The notes beneath the pieces are model-generated. The model ran no database searches. It saw nothing but the letters and a program-made list of their open reading frames with translations, and was not told the origin of the DNA. Shown one piece after another: positions 1 to 8,515 of a stretch of 47,620 bases of DNA (positions within the stretch are counted from its first letter, which is position 1; every line of letters starts with the position of its first letter). A program made the translations under genes and the position numbers. Source of the DNA: Triangularia verruculosa (lineage: Eukaryota > Ascomycota > Sordariomycetes > Sordariales > Podosporaceae); the NCBI GenBank assembly GCA_033296885.1, contig MU864059.1:1-47620 (forward strand), read 5' to 3'.

Positions 1-465
1 AGGTATCGTGTGTGACAATTCCGCTGCACTAGAGAGCACTGTAAGTGCCTACCGTTACAGGGCCCTTAGGCCTGTATACGGCTCATACCTTTTAATAATA
101 TTATATAATATAGCGTTCTTTTAAGTTTAGCGATATTATAATTAATAATAGTATCATCGAATCGATTTAGTTTATTATAAGATTTATAATATAATTTAAA
201 GTAAAGTAATTACTTAATAAACTTATAATATTATATTATATAATATAGAAACGACTAAAGTTTTATAATCTAATAAATAGTAAATAGGTACTATAAAACG
301 AAGTGGAAAAAGTAATAAAAGTAGTAATAATATAAAACTACGAAAATTAACGAACGAACTCCTACCTATATACCTCCTATAGCGGGTCGGAGTAACCTGC
401 AGTGAGGGCTGGGTGCCCTGGAAAAGTGGTCCCTTAGGGACCCGCAACAACCTATCTAAATCGCT
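1..465. repeat. AT-rich island with short GC-balanced flanks, probable RIP-mutated repeat
   Basis: Bases from about 90 to 350 are almost pure A/T, rich in TATAAT and TAATAA runs. They are bounded on both sides by ordinary GC-balanced sequence (about 1-88 and 360-465). The left boundary carries a GGGCCCTTAGGCC block and the right one a GTCCCTTAGGGACCC block, both partly palindromic. No convincing coding region is present; the open frames there are low-complexity Leu/Ile/Tyr runs. Such sharply bounded AT islands in Pezizomycotina are usually repeats degraded by repeat-induced point mutation. The element type cannot be recognised. Confidence 0.55.
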
Positions 466-1032
466 TCAAGCGCTTCCAACCCCTTCACTCCCCCCCATCT
501 TTTGTGTTTTGCGCAGCTCAGAAACGAGATCATCCATCGCCCCGCCCAACCCTATCACGTACTTTTCTATCTCCACACAATCCTCTATATTATTTGCCGT
601 CATTTTTCGTAATCCTACTGGGTTCTTTCGATCAACTGCAATCTTGATCAGACTAAGCAGATCATCACAAAGCTCGCGCAAACAGTTACAGAGCACGATG
701 TATGCGTCAGTCACATCGTGGGGCCCTTGGCCCGCTTCCAATCTAACTCCAGCCCGTTGACGATTGACCATGCCTTGGATATTTTGCAATTTATCGAAAT
801 TTCTGCCGATCAGCATCTTCAATTCCGCTCCGGACATTTTTTTGAGCTCACGCTTCCTTGGGTCATCCAGCATGCTGTCCAGAACCCTACAGATAGCGAC
901 TGCTTCTCGCCAACTTTTCTCAATTTGGAGCCGGAGTTCCTCTCGTTTGGAGATCGGTGGTGGTGGGTTGGCCCGGGGAGGTTGAGATCTTTGTTTTTCA
1001 GTACCCTTGGAAAAAGAGGTTGGGCCAGGCAT
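466..1032 (-). CDS. Hypothetical helical protein, 188 aa
   Basis: This is a single open frame of 188 codons starting at the ATG whose complement lies at 1030-1032. The frame stays open upstream to 1263, but that extension (Cys/Arg-rich, not protein-like) is left out. After a Pro-rich N-terminus of about 30 residues, the protein is predicted helical and highly charged, with many Lys/Arg/Glu, a CNCLRELCDD segment, no signal peptide and no membrane segment. No domain is recognised and no function is proposed. The reverse-strand gene at 3930-4601 has similar size, orientation and composition, with a similar M-x-G-x-x-SF start and an IxKSW stretch, so the two may be distant paralogues; the similarity is weak by eye. 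It is also possible that this is one exon of a longer gene. Confidence 0.5.
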   Translation of the reverse strand: MPGPTSFSKGTEKQRSQPPRANPPPPISKREELRLQIEKSWREAVAICRVLDSMLDDPRKRELKKMSGAELKMLIGRNFDKLQNIQGMVNRQRAGVRLEAGQGPHDVTDAYIVLCNCLRELCDDLLSLIKIAVDRKNPVGLRKMTANNIEDCVEIEKYVIGLGGAMDDLVSELRKTQKMGGSEGVGSA

Positions 1033-1746
1033 GGTCGCACTTTCTCTGTCAGTGTTGTTTCCAAAGTCTCTGAAGGTTTCGAAAGCTCTCAGGGGAACTT
1101 GTCGGCGGGTATGCTCACAGGTGACAGCAGTAAAGTCTGAAATGTAACCGCAGCCAGGTTGTAACCGCCGCACGCGGATGAGTGCTGAGCAGGTGGGGAT
1201 AGATGGCAGAAGAGCCGATACAGAGGTACAGTAGCAGGTCACTGTATTTTGACGGAGCAACAAGATCTTATAGCTCTCGTAGTGGTATGGAGCTGGTCAT
1301 GTCTTTCTCTTGGTGGCAACACACCACTGACCGGTCGTATCATACCTTACTCATGAGGGTAACAAAAGCGGCGTTTCGTTTGCCGCAGAATGACCCCGTT
1401 GAGCCTTTAGAGCTATTAATCCGATGTAAGAAGAAGGTCATTCTGTTTAGCAATCTTGATCACGCAATCTTTCAACAGCCGCGACCTCGGATTCTGTGAT
1501 GTGTCCAGTTCGGAATCCACGCAGTTATCTTTATGCTTATATTCAACTGTTGATAGTGACTTGGAAGCCAGTCCTGACGCGCTGGCGGCCCGTCAGCAAT
1601 TACAACGGGAAAAGTTCACATATAACCCTGACCCATGGCGCTGGCCCATCACGTGCCACAAGGACACCGAGTTGGCAGCACGATTTGAAAGCTTTGTGAC
1701 GCACGGCCCTCTTTAATAGCACTCTGGCCACCATCCACACCGCGTC
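1033..1746. repeat. Intergenic stretch holding repeat copy R1 (about 1368-1562)
   Basis: No supported gene. Between about 1368 and 1562 lies the first copy (R1) of a diverged non-coding repeat found again near 3600-3780, 4990-5165 and 5610-5800. Recognisable shared blocks are GTTTCGTTTGCCGCAGAATGAC, AGAGCTATTAAT, AATCTTGATCACGCAATCT and TATTCAACTG. The remainder is presumably the promoter region of the reverse gene at 466-1032 and of the HNH gene starting at 1747. An open frame at 1456-1716 has no recognisable product. Confidence 0.5.
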
Positions 1747-2959
1747 ATGCTCGATTCCTCACCACCAGCGGAAAACAGGATGCATTCATCCCTCGAGAGT
1801 ATCATATTCTATTCCTCACCGCCGCTATGGGATACAGACAAACGAGCCCAAGGGAAGGCTCGGTTTTACCGCATCGTTCAATACTTTGAAAAAGTTGCTG
1901 CAAACGACAATCGGCCCTACAACCAACCAAAACTCGTCCGCCTTACATATGATTATGCGCGCTCTGAGGCATCAAAAGATATGTTTCTGCAAGTCTTCTT
2001 CCACCTGGCAGAACTCCCGATCGAAGGGGAAGACGATATTAACCTTCACGATGAATCGGGGCGGCTTGGCTCGGTCGTGTCCGAGTTCGCAGACTATCTC
2101 TTTGCCAACCTTTTCCTCCCTCGTACGATAGCCGCCTTCATACCACCAGCCTTGGCTATCCGTATCCATGCATGCTGATCTTGCTCCTATAGTCCGAACT
2201 TCCTCTGGCAAAACACCACAGCTTTCCCCGCAGGGAGAAGGTGGTGTGCAACATTTCGTTGGAACACCAGAGCTAGTCGCAAGTCTCAGAGGTGAATGCC
2301 TTCTTCGAGACCGCTACCGCTGCGTTATCAGTCGCCGGTTTGATTATGAGGAAGCAGCGAGACGTCTGGAGAATAGTCCTGATGCGGTCGACAACGACGG
2401 CAGTCTGCTTAGTGCTGAGGCCCAGTTCGACCGCCTTGAGGTAGCTCATATCCTTCCTCATTCCCTGACAAAAACAGAAAAGGGTGCCGAATTGGTTCGT
2501 TCCTCCACTCAGGCCGCACTTGATATTCTTAATATGTTCGACAACGGTGTGCTACATTTGATTGAAGGCAGCGATATCGACAGGCCACGGAATGCCATCA
2601 CTTTGACATCCACTCTCCACGCCTCATTCGGCAGCTTTCACCTCTTTTTTGAGCCCGTTCCTGATAAAGAAAACACTTACCGAATCCAGTCCTTCCGAAG
2701 CCCACTCCTACTACGAAATCTTCCAGTTGTGCGCGAGCTTTTCCTAACTGAAGATAGAAATATTGAGCCGCCATCCCCGCGGCTTCTCGCCCTTCACCGT
2801 GCTATCGGCCACATACTTCACCTCTCCGGAGCAGGGGACTATATTGATCGCATCCTTCGGGACACGGAATGGAAGGATACGCGTGCCGATGGGTCAACGC
2901 AGTTGGGTCATCTGGTGTCACTCAAAATACAGGGATGGCTAGGTCAAGAAGTCCATTAG
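1747..2959 (+). CDS. HNH-nuclease-domain protein (fungal HNH_2 type), two exons
   Basis: Exons 1747-2122 and 2193-2959 are joined across a 70-nt intron (GTACGA donor, CTATAG acceptor, CTGAT-like branch site). They give about 380 aa. Splicing restores the sequence LFLPLRTSSGKTPQ, a block I associate with fungal proteins carrying this HNH domain. The C-terminal half holds the domain: a Cys in YRCVISRRF, the HNH-type histidine motif VAHILPHSL, then NAITLTSTLHASFGSF with the expected Asn and second His. By family, HNH_2 domains are predicted metal-dependent nucleases; whether this one is active is unknown. The N-terminal third has no recognised domain and there is no signal peptide. The start is the first ATG of the exon-1 frame. 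The gene sits alone between repeat copies R1 and R2, in a segment unlike the conserved gene block to the right. Confidence 0.8.
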
Positions 2960-3929
2960 CAGTGAGAGTTTTTCTTGACACAGCATGTAGCCTTGCTTTA
3001 CCAGGATGCTATTCCTCAGCTAGGAACAGAACAGGTTCTGCCTCTGTGCGATGGAGGCTCTTTTTTCTTTTTCTTTTTTTCTTTTTTTTGTGGGGGGAGG
3101 GAAGGGTTGTGACTTTGTCTCCGGGTCTGAGCAAGGCTTGGGAAACGAAGCACTGTCATGCAGGAGGGTTCTCGTTAAGCAAGTAATACACTTACACCCA
3201 TTCACTATAACGCGCTTGAGGACCGTGTCTGTAAACGGCTATCACTTGAACATCGCGGTAGTGGCTTCCGCCCCTATATAAACCCCTCGGCTCCCAGCCG
3301 ATACTATAAGAAGTGCGACATCAAGGGCTTTTCTCCAGAGCACACACTCAGTGGCGGTGCTGCGGGCAGCCGGCACAGGATGCGAAACGTTTTGGGGTGG
3401 ACCCAGCAGCCAATTCAGAATTTCATATTTCATGGGGGAAGATTGAGGCTGGGGTTTATGCGCTGCATCCGAAGGAGAGGAGGTGGTAAGAAGGTTATTG
3501 TTGGCGGCGCTGGGCGCGGAAATGTTGGGAGGGGTTGTAAGAAAATAGATAGATGTGATGTGGATGCCTTCCAATTTGATCTGCTGACGGTTAGAAATAC
3601 TCTTGTCCTTTAATAGACTGACCCAAGAACCAGGTCATGCTTGTTTGGGGGAGGTTTCACGAGTGCTCAATCTTGATCACGCAATCTCGCAACAGCGGTG
3701 ACCTCGAATTCCGTGACGTGTCAGGTTTGAAATCCGGGCATTTATCTTGATGCATATATTCAACTGCTGCTACTGACTAAACAAACCCGGAAGGGGTGTA
3801 TCAAGGCAAAGTCCATTGAGACTACCAGGTACACTCCACTGTTTACCTATCACCACCCCCATTGTATATCAAAAAGGCCAGGTACCCAAATTTCATTGTT
3901 GAGGTCAAGTGCTTTACCATAACAGCGCC
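2960..3929. other. Intergenic stretch: pyrimidine/purine tracts, TATA motif, repeat copy R2
   Basis: A T-rich tract (about 3060-3090) is followed by a G-rich stretch. A TATATAAA motif lies at 3275-3282. Two overlapping open frames follow on opposite strands (3380-3613 plus, 77 codons; 3242-3574 minus, 110 codons); neither has a recognisable product. Repeat copy R2 spans about 3600-3780 and shares AATCTTGATCACGCAATCT, ACCTCG and TATTCAACTG blocks with R1, and TCATGCTTGTTTGG and AGGTTTCACGAG blocks with R3. No gene is called. Confidence 0.45.
3275..3282 (+). promoter_or_regulatory. TATA-box-like motif without a clear gene
   Basis: TATATAAA preceded by a C-rich run, in a GC-balanced stretch. 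The nearest ATG-initiated plus-strand frame begins at 3380, roughly 100 bases downstream, and encodes 77 residues of unconvincing composition. The spacing fits a promoter, but nothing shows it is used. Confidence 0.25.
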
Positions 3930-4601
3930 TCAATGCTTCCCGCTCTTTGTCCCCTCCCGGTGCTCCACCCATTGCTGTATAACGGAAATATCTTGCTTAC
4001 TTTTCTTCAGGATATCGTCTATATCACGAAACACTTCCGCAAGAGAGTCTAGACCCCACTCCTGAATCCCGACGTCACACTCCGACATTTGAGTCACTGT
4101 TGTCTTGTCCCTCCTGCTGCTCAGCTTCGCCCTCATCTTTCCCATCACACTTCCATCTCCCGACAGCTTCTCTTTCAGTTGACAAAGCTTCAAGTTGACT
4201 ATGGCCGCAAACTTATGGCAGGGCAAAGCTAAGCGCTGTCGAACCTTGATCATATCGTGAAGCACTTCCATGTTGTTCGTTCGCCCAGCCTGCTCGACCA
4301 TGGGCCACAGGCCCTCAATCTGGTTGTGAGATCGCCGTAGTTGGCCCCAGCTCTTGTCAATGTTGTTTTGAAACTCGGTGTTGATGGGCATTGCTTGGAG
4401 TTGGCTCTGTCCGCGCTCTGAATATGGGGTGGGGAATGTCTTTTCGAGGTCCATGGCGATGGAGTCGATGTTCTGGCGGATCTCCCAGAGGACCGTGGAG
4501 GTGTTGTCTGTGTTCATGGCCTTGCCTAATTGTTGATCTTTTCTTTCGGGCGGCTGGAGCCATTTCTTCTCTCTCCCAGTGAAGGAGCCGGGTGCGGCCA
4601 T
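3930..4601 (-). CDS. Hypothetical helical protein, 223 aa
   Basis: A single 223-codon open frame starts at the ATG whose complement is at 4599-4601. The product is charged, predicted mostly helical and soluble, with no signal peptide, no membrane segment and no recognised domain. The central part (INTEFQNNIDKSWGQLRRS, then MVEQAGRTNNMEVLHDMI) and the C-terminal part (DSLAEVFRDIDDILKKSKQD) look like amphipathic helices. Its N-terminus, length class, orientation and position next to copies of the same non-coding repeat resemble the gene at 466-1032, so an old local duplication is possible; I could not align them convincingly by eye. No function is proposed. It is flanked by R2 on its 3' side and R3 on its 5' side. 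Confidence 0.5.
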   Translation of the reverse strand: MAAPGSFTGREKKWLQPPERKDQQLGKAMNTDNTSTVLWEIRQNIDSIAMDLEKTFPTPYSERGQSQLQAMPINTEFQNNIDKSWGQLRRSHNQIEGLWPMVEQAGRTNNMEVLHDMIKVRQRLALPCHKFAAIVNLKLCQLKEKLSGDGSVMGKMRAKLSSRRDKTTVTQMSECDVGIQEWGLDSLAEVFRDIDDILKKSKQDISVIQQWVEHREGTKSGKH

Positions 4602-6159
4602 GATGAAACTAGGTAGCCGATTTTTTCGAATGATTACCGTAAAATATGCAATGGAAATGACGACGTCCTCAAAAGGGGTAGATGAATGGTAGTTGTGGGC
4701 GAGAGCGTGTCTACCTCCTTGGTATGTTGGACACGATAAGCCGATGTATCAATAGCCGTGTTGCATACGGCAAATCTGGTTTTGATAGCTATGATGGTTG
4801 TGGACATACCAATGCTAACGTGATGAGAAAGGAAGCTGGACTAACACGAGGTTTAACAGCTCTTATAGTGGGAGAAGGCCGAAAATGTGGTGGCTTTCCA
4901 GAGCCAGAGGCACCTAGATCATATCTTCCTCAAAAGTTCTCAAAAGTCATAGCTACACGCTGTTTAACAGGTCATGCATACGGAGATATTAAGACCGTGT
5001 TTCGTTTGCCGCAGAATGACCTCGTTACGTCTTTAGAGCTATTAATCTGACCTAAGAAGCGGGTCATGCTTGTTTGGTAGAGGTTTCACGAGCAATTCCA
5101 ACTTCCATCCGTTCGACAGCCTTAATCACGCAGTGTCATGATGTGCCAGCGGTGTCTCGACTCTTAACATGGCCTCACATGTCTAGAACACAAGAACTGA
5201 CGCTGAAAGGGAGGAATATGGTGTTGAAAGATAGTTACCTAATAGGTAGACTATAAAATACAACTATCTAGGTATTTAACAGGCGTCAAGAGGCACTGAA
5301 TATACTTTGAAAGATAGTTTAAAGGTGTTAGAAGATAGTAATACACCGTTCGAAGATAGTTGATAGGCGTGAGCCAGCTTGGGACCTAACTTGATCTGCC
5401 AAATGGATTGCTAGGTAGTCATGGGCAAACAATGCTAGACGTGTTGTAATGGAAGCTAAGCTGGCACCTGTTTACATCGAAAAACACAGGATTAAATCGG
5501 CTTTATAGTGGTAACGAAATGTCAGGCATATGACAGCTGTCAGAGCCAGGAGATCATGCCTTCTTCAATTGATAGCAACACGCAGTTTCCTAGCCAAATC
5601 ATGCTTACATGGTGTAATGAGACCGTGTTTCGTCCACCGCAGAATGACCTCTTTGAATCTTAAGGCTATCAATCTGACCTGAGAAGCAATTTCATGTCCG
5701 TTTGAGAGTGCCCGGCAAGCAATCATGGTGTTCATCTGTTAATTAGTCTTAATCGCTCAGTGTCACAGCAGTCGTGACCTCAATTAGGTACCTTGTCGCT
5801 ATGTCGGAACAGACTTGCAACTCGGATTGCCCGCTTCCCAAAGGGTTTTAACACATCCCTGCAGCCATTTAATCCGACGTCAAACTCGGAAAATGCCCAC
5901 CGGTCATAATGCCAGCAAATATGGTAGCCAAAGACCGAGAGGTTGTAGGTTGGTGGCTACCTATGCAACATATGTGCATGCATGCTGACTTGCGATGCTT
6001 CGAGGGCTTGGTTCCCCAGGCAGCGCAGGCGGCATTGCCCTCAAAGGCAGAATTCGCTCAAGTGGTAGTTATATACCTAACCAACCACCATTCTCATATC
6101 ACAAGAACCAAAGATCTATTCACTTCGGTCTTCAATCAAAACTTACCACCAAAAGCAAG
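4602..6159. repeat. Two tandem diverged repeat units (R3, R4) with a GATAGTT motif cluster between them
   Basis: No gene is supported. Two units of about 400 bp can be followed in parallel at about 4770-5165 and 5400-5800. Both carry, in order: an AATGCTA...GAAAGGAAGCT-like block, TTATAGTGG, CAGAGCCAG, TAGC(T)ACACGC, GTTT-x5-TCATGC(A/T)TA, GAGACCGTGTTTCG or AAGACCGTGTTTCG, CCGCAGAATGACCTC, CTATxAATCTGACCT and TTAATC(A/G)C(G/T)CAGTGTCA. Divergence is heavy, with many transitions. Between them, 5225-5361 holds five GATAGT-type motifs. Bases 5810-6159 look like an ordinary promoter region for the broken protease gene. Confidence 0.6.
5225..5361 (+). repeat. Cluster of GAAAGATAGTT-like motifs
   Basis: The motif (GAA)AGATAGT(T/A) occurs at about 5225-5236, 5308-5320, 5331-5340 and 5352-5361, with one inverted copy (AACTATCT) at about 5262-5269. 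A second cluster of the same motif, in inverted orientation, lies at 31541-31620. The repeats are spaced 20-50 bases apart with A/T-rich spacers. They look like a dispersed short-motif repeat, not a gene. Confidence 0.55.
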
Positions 6160-7537
6160 ATGACCAAAATTGCCGAGCTGGCCCCTATTCTCGAGGGCGT
6201 CTCTCTTCAACTCACTCCACCACCCAAAACTGAATATGGTCAGTCCTCTCCTCCTCCATCTCCTCACAACACAACTAACATCTTTCCCAACCACCAGACT
6301 TCGGCCGAATCCTCACCACAACCCCCACCCACCCTGCCACATCAGCCCTCTTCCGCAAATACACCCTCCTCCTCTCCTACCTCCTCGCCTCCTTCCCCAC
6401 CCCCCTAGACAACAACGACAACAACAACATCCCAACCCTCACCACCCTCGCCAGTAAATCCCACCCCCACTACACCGCCGAACTCGACGTCCAAGTCCTC
6501 CAGATCGAAAAACGGTTCGACCAGCTCTCGGAACTAATCCCCGCCTCCATCTCCCTCCACGACGGCACAACCACCACCCTCCACGATATAACCTGATCCC
6601 CACCCCCTCCCTGCACCGGATTCGCCGACGCCGTCAAAAACTCCCTTCGGGCCAAGCCAATAGAGCTGTTCAACACCCAGGGTGAAAAGCTGGTAGTAGG
6701 CGTGCACTACAACAATGACCACCGAGAGCAAGACTTCCTCGACCGCGCCAAGCGGCTATCAAAAGAGATCCTGAATCTAGAAAGAATAATCGAGGAGTTA
6801 CTCACGCTAGACCGCGGAACACTGGAGATTGCCACAGGCGAGGTCGAGTTCGTGCCTGATATTCTTGTCTGGAGGCTCACTAGCAAAACAGAAGTACCTC
6901 ACGACAAGATGAGGGGGGATGCCCGGAAGTTGAGAAAAGAAGTTCCCACTACCGAAGCCGCAGCAGCGGATTGTAAAGGGGTTGTGAGAGTCAATACCTT
7001 GTTTTCATCCACCGATAGACCGTATAACCAGAGTTTCACGGGGTGGCTGATCGACAATAAGACCGTCGTGACGACCGGAGCGGCGGTGTACAACCACTCA
7101 CATGGTTTTGCCTCAGCCGTAAACGTCGTCGTTGTGAACAACAAGGAGACATACCACGGAACTCACTGCGGCGTCCACTGGGCTTTTTTCATCGGGGCGG
7201 ATAGGTCCTTTTCCCTAGGCGTGATCCGCCTCGATCGAGAAATCGGCGACAATCCCACCCCCCTCAAACCCCGAAACCCGCCTTTTCAAGGAGAAAACAT
7301 CACCGTCACGATCAGGGGGGGTACGTGATTGGGATGCACGAGGGGAGAGGATACAACCGGAAGGACCAGAGGGTGAACAAGGCGTTGACGTTTGATCGGT
7401 TTTCCAACAGGCCGGCGGCGTTCAAGGTGGCGCTGGATTTTGTGGAGGATCCGCTGGGTTGTGTGGATAAGATTGCCGAGTTGAAGGTGAGGCCGGTGAG
7501 GACGGAGGAGATGCGGAGTGGGCTCTGCCGGATTTAG
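6160..7537 (+). pseudogene. Trypsin-like serine protease remnant, in-frame stop and frameshift
   Basis: The ATG at 6160-6162 opens an exon to 6238. A 59-nt intron (6239-6297, GTCAGT...CACCAG) joins it in frame to 6298 onward. The frame meets TGA at 6594-6596 and then stays open in the same frame to 7328, reading through a trypsin-like fold: GWLIDNKTVVTTGAAVYN, then THCGVHWAFFIGADRS and LGVIRLDREIG. In chymotrypsin-fold proteases the first block normally reads T-A-(A/G)-H-C-V; here the His and Cys positions are Ala, and the usual Asp before the VIRL strand appears to be Ser. After the seven-G run at 7315-7321 the homologous-looking sequence continues one frame over to the stop at 7537. No GDSGG-type serine motif is visible. 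Either a decayed protease gene, or a catalytically dead relative with assembly errors. Confidence 0.6.
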
Positions 7538-8515
7538 TTGAGGGGATGGTCGAGGTGGTACAAGGGAGATGTCTGATCTTGGTGGCGACTTTGGCTGCAC
7601 GGGTAGGGGGTTACTGAGGTTTGTGGGAAGTCAATACGGAACTGGAGGTTTGATATCAGTGAGATCAGATTAGGTAGGTAGAATGCAAATGAGAGTGCCT
7701 CCGCACCCGGAAGACGGTGCCGGTGAAGCGGAGTGGACCGGGGTACCGCTCCGAGTGGGGCCGTTGTTTATCGGAGACGGCGACAGCAATGGTTCGACGG
7801 GCTGCACGTGGCTCGCATTGTGAAACAACAAGCGAGCGCGCTGAAGCTGCCACGATGTCAGGTGGAGAAATGTTCCTCCAGATCTGTTGGTTGGCGGTGT
7901 GGGGTACCCTTGTGCGATCAGTGTGCCCCAGACGCGCATAAATGTTTGTTTTTGCTGCGGAAAAAGAACTGAGGGCTGCATGACAGAAGCTGGAGCAGGG
8001 AGAGAGAGAAAAAAGGGGCACTTGGAGCCCTTGGACGCTATGGCCGCGGGGCTAGCGCAGAGCTTGGGACTCCAGATGCTGTCAGGTTGCATGGAGAGAT
8101 GCAGCGCGATGCAGGAGAGAGACGCGCTCTGTCGAGCCATTGGTTGAGGTGATTATGAAACACAGTTCATCAGGTATTACAAGATATCAAATCAATGCTC
8201 GGGCAAAGAAGACAACAAGAGACAAAGATTCAGAGAAACTCGAGGTTGCAATCTCTCCACTGATTTGCAATGCCGTCCGTCTGCCGAACCGAGGGTCCGC
8301 TAATAATCTAATCCTGGCAAGCATTTCTTCTGCTTGGGAGAGAGACGAACGGCACAGCTCCCCTATATGCAGTGTACAGCACATCTTTAATTGTGCCGTC
8401 CGAGACAAGACACACAGCTGATCGATTGATTGATTGGCTTAGCCGTGGATGGCGTCGAACCGGCGTCTTTGTGTCACCCGTGTGTTTCTCGTCTCCCCCA
8501 GAAGAAGAAGTACCA
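7538..8515. other. Intergenic stretch upstream of the Sec7 gene
   Basis: No supported gene. Overlapping open frames on both strands between 7665 and 8150 have no recognisable products and lie opposite one another, as expected of GC-balanced non-coding DNA. The reading frame of the Sec7 gene is open back to 8372 but contains no ATG before 8516. A CCCCCAG followed by AAG at about 8495-8501 could be an acceptor for a 5' leader intron. Confidence 0.4.

Noticed and set aside
3242..3613. Small genes on either strand downstream of the TATA motif at 3275
   Set aside because: Two frames exclude each other, neither has recognisable sequence, and no splice or context support was found.
7665..8150. Overlapping open frames on both strands (up to 156 codons)
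   Set aside because: Mutually overlapping, Cys/Ser/Pro-rich, no motif and no intron logic; best explained as non-coding.
8372..8515. N-terminal extension of the Sec7 protein
   Set aside because: The frame is open but contains no ATG before 8516, and the sequence is not protein-like; a CCCCCAG suggests it is leader or intron.
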